64,000 nt of DNA from Pyramidobacter porci (lineage in GTDB: Bacteria > Synergistota > Synergistia > Synergistales > Dethiosulfovibrionaceae), in NCBI RefSeq assembly GCF_009695745.1, contig NZ_VUNH01000002.1:62001-126000 (forward strand), given 5' to 3'. Shown here in pieces: positions 8,172 to 15,308 of this stretch. Under the pieces are notes generated by a model, which searched no databases, was not told where the DNA came from, and worked only from the letters and a program-made list of their open reading frames with translations. The position numbers were made by a program, and so were the translations under genes. Position 1 is the first letter of the stretch, and every line of letters starts with the position of its first letter.

Positions 8172-9712
8172 GGGCGCTCGTCCTCCTTTCCGACGTCCTC
8201 GAACGTTACGGCGACGCGCGCGCCGTCGAAACGCGCCGCGCTGGTGCGGCGAAATCCGGCGTCGTCGCGTTCGGGAAAGTCGCTGCGGAAGTGCGCGCCG
8301 CGGCTTTCCTCGCGGGCCAGCGCGCTTTGCAGCAGAGCCCGGGCCAGCAGCGGCAGCGGGCCGGAAAGCTTTTCCAGTTCGCTCAGGCCCCGGGCCATGG
8401 TCTCGCCGTCGCGGACCACGCCGAGGCAGCGTTTGGTGATTTCGTGCATGGCGTTCACGTCCCGCTGCGGCGCAGGCGGCGGCGCTTCGCCGGCGCGACA
8501 GCGCGAGGGAGCGGCGGCCTCGTCGATGGCCGTGCGCGCCGCGATCTGCCCGCCGTAAATGGCGCCCAGCAGCGAGTTGCCGCCGAGGCGGTTGGCGCCG
8601 TGGTACAGGCAGGCGCACTCGCCGGCGGCGTACAGGTTTTCGAACCCGGCGACGCGGTGCGCGGCGTCCACCTTCAGGCCGCCCATGAAGTAGTGCAGTC
8701 CCGGCTCGACGGGGATGGGCCGCTCGCGCGGATCGAGGCGCAGGTAGGTGAGGCAGGTGTCGACCACGCCGGCCAGCTTGCGGCTCATCACGCTCTCGGG
8801 CAGCTCCGTCAGGTCGAGGAACACGGGGCCGCCGCGCCGCGCCCGCCAGATCTCGCGCGCGGTGACGTCGCGCGGCATCAGGTTGCCCAGCTCGGGATAT
8901 TTTTCTTCCATGAAGTACCAGCGCTCGCCGCCCCGCATCGTAAAAAGCCGCCCGCCTTCGCCGCGCGCGGCCTCGCTGATCAGGTGGCGTTTGCCCGAAG
9001 CGGGAACGGTGGTGGGGTGGTACTGGATGAACTCTCCGTCGGCGATCGCCGCGCCGAGGCGGAACAGTTCGGCCGCGGCTTCGCCCGTGTTGTCCAGCGA
9101 GCCGGTGGTGTCGGAAAAAAGGCCGTGCATGCCGCCGGTCGCCATGATCACCGCGTCGGCGCTGACTTCCGACAAAGAGCCGTCGAAACGGTCGCGCAGC
9201 AGCGCGCCGCCGCAGGCGCGCCCGTCGCACAGCAGCGTGACGAAATCGTGATGCGGCAGGCGGACGACTGTCCCTTCCGCTTCGCAGCGGCGCATGGCGT
9301 CGATCAGCGCCGTCATTATCTGTTTGCCCGTGCTGCTCTGGGCGAAGGCGGTGCGTTTTTTCTTCTGTCCGCCGAAATTGCGCTGGTCGATCTCGCCCCC
9401 CGCCCGATTGAACTGCGTCCCCATTTCCAGCAGGCGGCGCACGATGCCCGGCGCCGCCTCGGTCATGCCGCGCAGCGCCGCGGCGTCGGCCAGCCCGCAG
9501 CCGGCTTTGTACGTGTCGGCAAAGTGCTGCTGCGGACTGTCGTCCTCGCCCTTCACGTTCAGCGCCGCGTTGATGCCGCCTTCGGCCATCACCGACTGGG
9601 CGCGCTCCGACGGCATCGACGAGGCGAGCGCGGCGCGGCTCCCTTTTCCCGCGGCGGTCAGGGCGGCCGACAGGCCCGCCAGCCCCGCGCCGACGATCAG
9701 CACCGTCTTCAT
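8168..9712 (-). CDS. Fumarate reductase/succinate dehydrogenase-like flavoprotein lacking the covalent-FAD histidine
   Basis: FAD-dependent oxidoreductase of 514 residues. It keeps the dinucleotide fold (GAGLAG, 8-13) and the substrate and catalytic residues of the family: QYHPT, ARGEGG, PRDV and HGANRLGG. The histidine that carries covalent 8-alpha FAD in FrdA and SdhA (SHT in E. coli) is glutamine here (RAQS, Gln39), as in proteins that bind FAD without a covalent bond. The C-terminal region is shorter than the roughly 580 residues of classical FrdA/SdhA. L-aspartate oxidase is unlikely because subunit B and a membrane subunit are encoded next to it. Start and stop overlap the neighbouring genes by 4 bases. 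Confidence 0.85.
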   Translation of the reverse strand: MKTVLIVGAGLAGLSAALTAAGKGSRAALASSMPSERAQSVMAEGGINAALNVKGEDDSPQQHFADTYKAGCGLADAAALRGMTEAAPGIVRRLLEMGTQFNRAGGEIDQRNFGGQKKKRTAFAQSSTGKQIMTALIDAMRRCEAEGTVVRLPHHDFVTLLCDGRACGGALLRDRFDGSLSEVSADAVIMATGGMHGLFSDTTGSLDNTGEAAAELFRLGAAIADGEFIQYHPTTVPASGKRHLISEAARGEGGRLFTMRGGERWYFMEEKYPELGNLMPRDVTAREIWRARRGGPVFLDLTELPESVMSRKLAGVVDTCLTYLRLDPRERPIPVEPGLHYFMGGLKVDAAHRVAGFENLYAAGECACLYHGANRLGGNSLLGAIYGGQIAARTAIDEAAAPSRCRAGEAPPPAPQRDVNAMHEITKRCLGVVRDGETMARGLSELEKLSGPLPLLARALLQSALAREESRGAHFRSDFPERDDAGFRRTSAARFDGARVAVTFEDVGKEDERP

Positions 9713-10245
9713 AGCCACTGCCACTCCGCGTAATAAAAGATCAGCGCCGCCGCGAAAAACAGCAGCAGCAGCGAAAAGACCAGCAGCAGATCGCCCTGCC
9801 AGACGCGGTAGCGACAGACGCCGAGCGAGACCAGCAGCGGCCCCAGCCCCGCCAGCGCGTGCAGCGCCAGCGCCGCGGCCAAAAGGACCTGCACGAGCAT
9901 TTTCAGCGTCGTGAACTCGAACAGCACGAACTGCCCCGAGCGAACGCGGCCGAAAACGCCGACGTGCAGGCACAGCAGCAGGATCAGGGCCAGCCCGCTG
10001 AAACGGATCGCCCAGAAGCGCGCGTTCTGCCGCAGATACAGCGCGCCGCGCCGCGAAGCTCGCAGCGTCGGAACCGTCAGCGCCAGACCGATGGCGCCGT
10101 GCAGCGCCGCCAGCGCCATCGCCGTCCAGGCCGCGGCCTTGTCCGTGCCGGCGTTGACGCCCAGCAGCATGAAGCTGCCCGACATGCCGTGCCACGCCAG
10201 CAGGACCAGCAGCGCCGCCGTGACCAGCGCGTTGAGCCGCCTCAC
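9709..10245 (-). CDS. Cytochrome b-like membrane anchor subunit
   Basis: Protein of 178 residues with five hydrophobic helices and several helix histidines (WHGMSGS, ALHGAIG, CLHVGVF, ALHALAG) that could ligate heme b, as in the membrane anchors of FrdABC or SdhABC. Sequence similarity to a named family is not obvious, so the call rests on topology and gene order. GTG start at 10245; the stop overlaps the flavoprotein start as ATGA. Confidence 0.72.
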   Translation of the reverse strand: MRRLNALVTAALLVLLAWHGMSGSFMLLGVNAGTDKAAAWTAMALAALHGAIGLALTVPTLRASRRGALYLRQNARFWAIRFSGLALILLLCLHVGVFGRVRSGQFVLFEFTTLKMLVQVLLAAALALHALAGLGPLLVSLGVCRYRVWQGDLLLVFSLLLLFFAAALIFYYAEWQWL

Positions 10246-10742
10246 AGCGCGCGCTCCATTTCCCGCGTTTTCAGCGTCAGCGCGCCCAGCCGCCCGATGT
10301 CGCTCATGAGGATGACGCGCCGCGGCGCGACGAACAGGTCGTACTTGCCCGCGAGCGCCTTCGACCGCAGCATCACGGGCGAGCAGGGGCTCAGCTTCAC
10401 CTTCAGACCGGCGCGTTCCAGCCGGCGCGCCAGACGCCGCGCGTAAACGCCGAGCGCCTTTTCGTCGGTCGTGTAGGCCAGCTTCAGTTCCCGCGGACCG
10501 TGAAAGCGCGCCTCGCGGCCGAGCGCGGCCTCGCGCAGTCCGCGCAGCAGTTCGCCGGACGCGTCCGCGCGCGGGTTGACCGCCAGCAGGTAGAGCCCGT
10601 CCAGCTCCTTCCCGCCGGCGCGGGCGCGCCGCGCCCCCGAGGAAGCGGCCGAAAGCGCGTCGAGCCGCGAGCGGTAATAAAAGCCCGTTCCGGCGATCAG
10701 CCCCAGCGCCAGTGCCGTCGCCAAAAACGCGTGTTTGACCAT
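10242..10742 (-). CDS. Membrane-anchored protein, first gene of the fumarate reductase-like operon
   Basis: Protein of 166 residues with one N-terminal helix or signal anchor (about 3-20), then a basic alanine-rich linker. The C-terminal half (an AYTTDEKALGVYARRLA helix, then LKVKLSPCSP and YDLFVAPR) resembles the end of family 5 peptide-binding proteins, where a Rossmann-like lobe shows similar spacing. That similarity is by eye only. The ATG at 10742 has AAGGGTGAG before it; an in-frame ATG at 10787 is less likely. The gene overlaps the cytochrome b-like gene by 4 bases, so its product may bind a substrate or assist assembly. Function unknown. Confidence 0.65.
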   Translation of the reverse strand: MVKHAFLATALALGLIAGTGFYYRSRLDALSAASSGARRARAGGKELDGLYLLAVNPRADASGELLRGLREAALGREARFHGPRELKLAYTTDEKALGVYARRLARRLERAGLKVKLSPCSPVMLRSKALAGKYDLFVAPRRVILMSDIGRLGALTLKTREMERAL

Positions 10743-10798
10743 GTTCTCACCCTTCCCGAAAGATCCACTCTGCGTTAGGTTTCTCAAACTTTAGCCCC

Positions 10799-10827
10799 AT
10801 TGTACCGCAATTTCGGGGAAAGAACAC
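10799..10827 (-). promoter_or_regulatory. Possible promoter of the fumarate reductase-like operon
   Basis: On the minus strand TACAAT (10799-10804) could be a -10 element, with a weak -35 (GTGTTC) 17 bases upstream. No better candidate is visible in the 190-base divergent gap. Confidence 0.3.
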
Positions 10828-10878
10828 GCCCGCCGACGGCGCGGCGCGAAAAACGGCCCCGCGGAGATTTTTTCGTCT

Positions 10879-10907
10879 GTTCCCAACCTTCCGATCTTCT
10901 GTATAAT
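10879..10907 (+). promoter_or_regulatory. Promoter of the ankyrin gene
   Basis: A perfect TATAAT lies at 10902-10907, with a weak -35 (GTTCCC) 17 bases upstream, placing the start of transcription about 25 bases before the ATG at 10938. Confidence 0.5.
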
Positions 10908-10937
10908 GAAACTCATAAAGGAAGGGGAGTGAACGCC

Positions 10938-11732
10938 ATGAACGGAAAGTACGAACAGCTCCGCATCATTCCGGACGCGGACGGAGATTTCGTCGCCGGC
11001 AGCGAGCTGACGGCCGTGAAGCAGTTCATCGCGCTGTGCGCGCGCGGCCCGGCGGCGGAGATCGAAACGGCGCTGCGCCGGGGCGCCCTGTCCGGCGCCC
11101 GCGACGAGCGGGGCGTGACGCCGCTCATGGCGGCGCTGAACTCCAACTCCAGTCTGGCGGCGCTGAAAGTCCTGATCGAACACGGCGCGCCCCTGGAGGC
11201 GAGAAACGGCGAACACGCCACGCCCCTGATGATCGCCGCGCAGAAACGCAGCGCCGTCGTCGTCGACCTGCTCGTCGAAGCGGGAGCGAAAGTCGGCGCG
11301 CGCGACCGCCAGGGACGCACGGCGCTGATGTACGCCGCGGCCTACAACCGCGACGCCGCCGTCGTCGACATCCTGCTGCGCTCCGGCGCGCAGATCGACC
11401 GCGGCGACCGCGACGGCATGACCGCGCTGATGCACGCGCTCAAGCAGGTCGTGCCGTCGTCTGCCGTGGTGCGCCTCCTGCTGCTGGCGGGAGCCGACGC
11501 CAATTTCCGCGACAAAAGCGGCTGGACGCCGCTGAAACTGGCCGCCGTCTACAACAAAACGACCGAGGCGGCGGAGCTGCTCCTCGGCGCGGGGGCCCGC
11601 CCCGGCGGCGAAGCGGAGCAGGGCGCGCTGGCGGGATTGCTCCAACAGAATCCGCTGATGAGCGATGCCGACAAGACCCGTCTGAACAGCCGGCTGTCCC
11701 GTCTCTATTATTTCGAAAAGAAGGAACTGTGA
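10938..11732 (+). CDS. Ankyrin-repeat protein
   Basis: Cytoplasmic protein of 264 residues with no signal peptide or membrane helix. After about 35 residues it is made of five to six ankyrin repeats with the hallmark TPLM/TALM turns and the hydrophobic helix pairs (for example TPLMIAAQKRSAVVVDLLVEAG). Such proteins usually bind other proteins. The ATG at 10938 is preceded by AAGGGGAG; in-frame codons further upstream would run through the promoter. No partner gene is obvious next to it. Confidence 0.85.
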   Translation: MNGKYEQLRIIPDADGDFVAGSELTAVKQFIALCARGPAAEIETALRRGALSGARDERGVTPLMAALNSNSSLAALKVLIEHGAPLEARNGEHATPLMIAAQKRSAVVVDLLVEAGAKVGARDRQGRTALMYAAAYNRDAAVVDILLRSGAQIDRGDRDGMTALMHALKQVVPSSAVVRLLLLAGADANFRDKSGWTPLKLAAVYNKTTEAAELLLGAGARPGGEAEQGALAGLLQQNPLMSDADKTRLNSRLSRLYYFEKKEL

Positions 11733-11944
11733 TACTGGTTTTTGATAGAAAACGATAAGTGCCCGCCCTCCGAAGGAGTCCGGCCGCTTACAGCTCTCCC
11801 GGCTGCCGCGCGGCCCGCTTTGCGGATTTTGCTCGCAGCGCCCTTGCGTTCGGCCTTTTTCGAATGGAAAGCGCTTCTTCGGTTCCGGATCTGGGCAGCA
11901 GCGAGATGATGCCCTTTGTCAGCGTTCGAAAGGGAAAATGCGCT

Positions 11945-13585
11945 ATGGGGAAAAAGATATTGAATATCCATTGCCCTCAGTGTGGGGCGCCGGCAAATTT
12001 TGACATTGTCCATCAGGTTTATGAATGCGGCTACTGCGGCGGAACGGTGAAGGTCGAGGCCGCGCTGGAGGAAAAAAAGGATTACCGGAACGCGCAGCAG
12101 AAAAAGATGAAGAAGTCCGCGGAGGCGTTCTCTTTGGAGTCCGCGTCCTGCAGCGGATGCGGCGCAACGATTGTGTTCGAGGAAAACGAGGCTCTGTCGA
12201 AATGCGCGTTCTGCGGCAGGAGCCTGGTGCGGAAAGAGTATCTGTACGAGGCGGGACTGCCGGAGAGCGTCATCCCGTTCAGGCTCGCGAAAGCGGAAGC
12301 GCAGCAAAGGCTGGAAGAATGGTGCGACCGGAACAGGCGCAAAAAAGAGGCGCAGCATCTGCGGGGCATGATCCCCGAGCTGAAGGGATTCTATCTTCCC
12401 TATGAGATGGTGCGCGGCCCGGTGCATTGCCGCGTGAGCTGCGGGAGGACGGCCAAGGTCTACGGCTTCGACGGTTTTGTGAACGATGAGTTCGTAAACG
12501 GTTCGAAACAGCTCGACAATTTACTGTTGGACGCCATGGAGCCGTTTGATCTGGACGGTCTTGAAGCCTTCGATTTCGCTTATGTCGCGGGACAGCATGT
12601 AAAGATAACGGATATATCCAACGCCGAAGCCGAAAGGCGGATGACGGAAGAGATCTCGGAAAACTACAGGCCGCAGCTGGAAAAGATGTGGGGCACCAAG
12701 GCGATCAAGGTCGATACGGAGGGAAAGTCCGCCGTCAGGCTGCCAGTGCTTTTGCCGGTCTATTATATTTCCAGCGGGGATATCTGCGCGGCCGTGAACG
12801 GACAGACGGGCAAAGTCAGCGTCCGCGCGGAGAAGAAAACGTATTACGTCACTCTGCCATGGTGGCTGAAAGCTATGGTAACGCTGCTTTCGGCAGTCGG
12901 CGCCACATTTTCCGCGATGGCGCTTTCCGGCATGGACCGCGGGGAAAGCCTGGGCATCGCGGGCATGCTCGGGATCTTTTATCTGATCGTCTATCTGTGC
13001 ATGCTCGGCGATTTCGCGAATAACCGCGGGGAGATCGGGTCTTACAGAAAGATATTCACCTCGGGAGAGCGGACCTTCCGCAGGGACGGAGGAAAGCTTG
13101 TCCTCCGCGAAGAGATTCTGGAGCGCAAGGTGGCCCGGCCGGTGTTCTTGAGGGAACTGGACGGCAGGGTCCAGCCCGTCATCTATCTTTTCAAATCGCC
13201 GAAACGGATGATGGGGATCGCGCTCCTGAGTTTCACGGTCATTTTTTTACCGGCGATCATCGCGCTCTTTCTCAATGGATTCGACTTTGCGAGGCTGACT
13301 CTCGGCGGCTCGGCCGTATGGTTCTGCGTCGCGGTCCCCGTCGTGCCGATTTATTTTGTGGTCTTCGGCATTGCAAGGCTTTATGATACCCCGTGGATCT
13401 ATACTCTTGCGGAGGACGGCGGAAAGAAGCGCTACAGAAAAAAGACCGAAATCACGTGGAAAAAAGCGGCAAGCGGCCTCTCGGCCTTCCTCCTTTTGCT
13501 GGTAAAGCCGCCGTTCTGCCTGGCAGCCTGGTTTGGAATCGCGTCCTTTTGCGTCATGTGTTATTTGACGGCCTTCGGTTTTTGA
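11945..13585 (+). CDS. Zinc-ribbon membrane protein (paralogue of the gene at 61.2-62.4 kb)
   Basis: Protein of 546 residues. Two zinc ribbons open it: CPQCG...CGYCG (about 10-32) and CSGCG...CAFCG (about 68-90). A charged middle domain follows, with a PYYEM-like region and a VNGQTGK motif near residue 285, then four membrane helices. The same ribbon-domain-VNGQTG-helix order occurs in the gene at 61206-62435, so the two are paralogues. The ATG at 11945 follows AAAGGG; upstream in-frame ATGs at about 11908 are possible. Proteins of this kind are often mislabelled as replication factors. The layout suggests a membrane-tethered protein that binds zinc or nucleic acid, with function unknown. Confidence 0.78.
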   Translation: MGKKILNIHCPQCGAPANFDIVHQVYECGYCGGTVKVEAALEEKKDYRNAQQKKMKKSAEAFSLESASCSGCGATIVFEENEALSKCAFCGRSLVRKEYLYEAGLPESVIPFRLAKAEAQQRLEEWCDRNRRKKEAQHLRGMIPELKGFYLPYEMVRGPVHCRVSCGRTAKVYGFDGFVNDEFVNGSKQLDNLLLDAMEPFDLDGLEAFDFAYVAGQHVKITDISNAEAERRMTEEISENYRPQLEKMWGTKAIKVDTEGKSAVRLPVLLPVYYISSGDICAAVNGQTGKVSVRAEKKTYYVTLPWWLKAMVTLLSAVGATFSAMALSGMDRGESLGIAGMLGIFYLIVYLCMLGDFANNRGEIGSYRKIFTSGERTFRRDGGKLVLREEILERKVARPVFLRELDGRVQPVIYLFKSPKRMMGIALLSFTVIFLPAIIALFLNGFDFARLTLGGSAVWFCVAVPVVPIYFVVFGIARLYDTPWIYTLAEDGGKKRYRKKTEITWKKAASGLSAFLLLLVKPPFCLAAWFGIASFCVMCYLTAFGF

Positions 13586-13826
13586 TCGGCGAAACGAGAA
13601 GAGGCTCGAACGCCGGACGCTCCCCAGCCCCTCCGCGCGAGAGCCGCGAAGCGGAGCGCGCGGACGGCTGCCCGCGGCTCCCGGCTCCGTTTCGACGCGG
13701 CGGCTCCCGATCGAAAGAAATCTGCGAAAATCCGTTTTTCGTCGTGATCCCCGCTTGCTTTTTGATAAAAGTCTGATAAGCTGAGAACAGTTTCATGAAA
13801 TATGCTTACCAAAGGAGGAGACGAAA
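13586..13826. other. Intergenic region with GC-rich hairpin
   Basis: Arms TCCGCGCG (13632-13639) and CGCGCGGA (13657-13664) could form a stem after the zinc-ribbon gene, but no T-run follows. An AAAGGAGG ribosome binding site at 13811-13818 serves the next gene. Nothing else is recognised. Confidence 0.4.
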
Positions 13827-14195
13827 GTGGCGAAATTTGTGATGAAAAGCGTCGCGTCGGGCTTGAAGTTCGATCTGAAAGCGGGTAACGGCGAGGTGAT
13901 CGCGACTTCGGAAGTGTACACCACCGAGGCGGCCTGCCGCAACGGCGTCGCCAGCGTGGTGAAGAACGCGGCCGAGGCCGTCTTGGAAGACCAGACCGAG
14001 AAGGATTTTGCCGTCCAGAAGAACCCGAAGTTCGAACTCTACGCCGACAAGGCCGGCGAGTTCCGCTTCCGCCTCAAGGCCCGCAACGGCCAGGTCATCG
14101 CCGTTTCCGAAGGCTACAAAGCCAAGGCCGGCTGCCTGAACGGCATCGAAAGCGTGCGCAAAAACGCCCCGAACGCCTCCGTCGAAAAGGCGTAA
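13827..14195 (+). CDS. YegP/DUF1508-type tandem-repeat protein
   Basis: Small cytoplasmic protein of 122 residues made of two copies of a DUF1508 unit: KFDLKAGNGEVIATSEVY and, about 60 residues later, RFRLKARNGQVIAVSEGY, each followed by a helix with a conserved NG..SV. E. coli YegP has the same two-unit build. The molecular role of the family is not established. GTG start with AAAGGAGGAG upstream. The strong ribosome site suggests high expression. Confidence 0.9.
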   Translation: MAKFVMKSVASGLKFDLKAGNGEVIATSEVYTTEAACRNGVASVVKNAAEAVLEDQTEKDFAVQKNPKFELYADKAGEFRFRLKARNGQVIAVSEGYKAKAGCLNGIESVRKNAPNASVEKA

Positions 14196-14248
14196 TTCGT
14201 TTTTTCGCATCTGCGATAAATCCTGTCGTTATCTTTTTTCGATTCAAG

Positions 14249-14264
14249 TGTTCCACGTGGAACA
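14249..14264. other. parS-like centromere site (ParB binding)
   Basis: The perfect 16-base palindrome TGTTCCACGTGGAACA matches the chromosomal parS consensus used by ParB in Pseudomonas and is close to the B. subtilis site. It lies in the gap just upstream of the SRP RNA promoter and outside any gene. parS sites cluster near the replication origin, so the origin may not be far away. Confidence 0.8.
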
Positions 14265-14278
14265 TTATCGCCGCGCCC

Positions 14279-14306
14279 TTGCAAAGGGCGCGGATTTTGT
14301 TAAAAT
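14279..14306 (+). promoter_or_regulatory. Promoter of the SRP RNA gene
   Basis: TTGCAA (14279-14284) and TAAAAT (14301-14306), spaced by 16 bases, place transcription start at about the first paired base of the SRP RNA. Confidence 0.75.
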
Positions 14307-14315
14307 ATGCCTGAA

Positions 14316-14437
14316 GCCTCTCGCAGGAGGCCCAGCCCCGTGCGGCGAAAAACCACGAATCCCGTCAGGTCCGGAAGGAAGCAGCGGTAAGAGGATCTTT
14401 TCGGGTGCCACGGCTCTCTGGGTCTCCTGAGGGAGGC
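14316..14437 (+). ncRNA. ffs: Signal recognition particle RNA (small bacterial type)
   Basis: The conserved domain IV core (CAGGTCCGGAAGGAAGCAG) lies at about 14368-14388, flanked by pairing arms. GCCTC...GCAGGAG at the 5' end pairs with CTCCTGAGGGAGGC at the 3' end, and CCCAG pairs with CTGGG inside. A T-run follows the closing helix, which therefore doubles as the terminator. At roughly 120 nt it is the 4.5S-like form, without an Alu domain. It binds Ffh to target membrane proteins. Confidence 0.95.
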
Positions 14438-14579
14438 TTTTTCGTCGTGCGGCGCGAAAAAAAACAACGGCCGCCACGGAGAAGAGCGGGAGAAAAGCGC
14501 GACGCCGTTTTTCGCCGTTTCTCCGTGGTGGGGTTTGTTTTTTTTCTCTCTTTTGTAATTAAGCCGCGGGAGTGGAGCG

Positions 14580-14639
14580 GTGACAGATGGCCGGGCGGCG
14601 GCTATAATATCTTCGTTCGAATAAAAATGACCGACGGTC
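14580..14639 (+). promoter_or_regulatory. Promoter and TetR operator of the RND efflux operon
   Basis: GTGACA (14580-14585) and TATAAT (14603-14608) are spaced by exactly 17 bases. The palindrome GACCGACGGTC (14629-14639) lies just downstream of the predicted start site, where a bound TetR dimer would block transcription. This supports autorepression by the TetR protein encoded next. Confidence 0.78.
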
Positions 14640-14687
14640 GTTATTTTGACTTGCCGTCTTGCGACGGCGCGAAAGGAGGCGGAAAGC

Positions 14688-15308
14688 GTGCCGAAACTCT
14701 CGGCCGAGAACAAAGAGTTGATCACGGCGGCGGTGCGGGACAAGGCCTTTGCGTGCGCCTGCGCGATGCTGCGCGAGGCGGGATGGCGTCGCTTCACGAT
14801 GAAGGATCTGGCCGTGCGCATGGGCGTGGCCAAAGGTACCGTCTACAATTATTTTCGCGACAAGGACGCCGTGATCCTCTTCATCCGTGAAACTTTGGCC
14901 CGTCAGATCGCCGCCCGCATCCGGCGCGACATGGTACGGGAGAGCGACACCCGCCGGCTGCTGCGCCGCATCGTCTTGAAGTCGATCGAAGGCATGAAGG
15001 AGTTCCGCTTCCTTCATTTTGCCATCGGCGACGTGGTGATGAGACGGGCCAGTCCGGAGGGGACGGCCGCTGACGATGCGGCCATGGACTGCGTGCACGA
15101 CGTTCTTGCCGCCGTCATGGAGCGGGGCATGAAGGACGGTTCGGTGCGCCCCGGCGATCCCGTCCTGATGGCGGCCGCGCTCCATTCGTCGCTGATGGGC
15201 GTGGAAATGGGCAGCCGCTTTCACTGCGGCCTGGACACGAATTCGCAGAAGATCCGCGGGCTGATCGCCGATCTGCTTCTGCGCGGCATTTGTACGGAGG
15301 AAAAATGA
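14688..15308 (+). CDS. TetR-family repressor of the RND efflux operon
   Basis: Regulator of 206 residues. The N-terminal helix-turn-helix (about 12-60) reads FTMKDLAVRMGVAKGTVYNYF, a typical TetR recognition unit. The C-terminal part is a helical ligand-binding domain. GTG start at 14688 with AAAGGAGG upstream; the open frame begins 14 codons earlier without a ribosome site. The stop overlaps the RND pump start as ATGA, so repressor and pump share one mRNA. The ligand is unknown. Confidence 0.9.
   Translation: MPKLSAENKELITAAVRDKAFACACAMLREAGWRRFTMKDLAVRMGVAKGTVYNYFRDKDAVILFIRETLARQIAARIRRDMVRESDTRRLLRRIVLKSIEGMKEFRFLHFAIGDVVMRRASPEGTAADDAAMDCVHDVLAAVMERGMKDGSVRPGDPVLMAAALHSSLMGVEMGSRFHCGLDTNSQKIRGLIADLLLRGICTEEK

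Noticed and set aside
8168-9712. L-aspartate oxidase (NadB)
   Set aside because: The non-covalent FAD site and length would fit, but the iron-sulfur and membrane subunits are encoded in the same overlapping operon.
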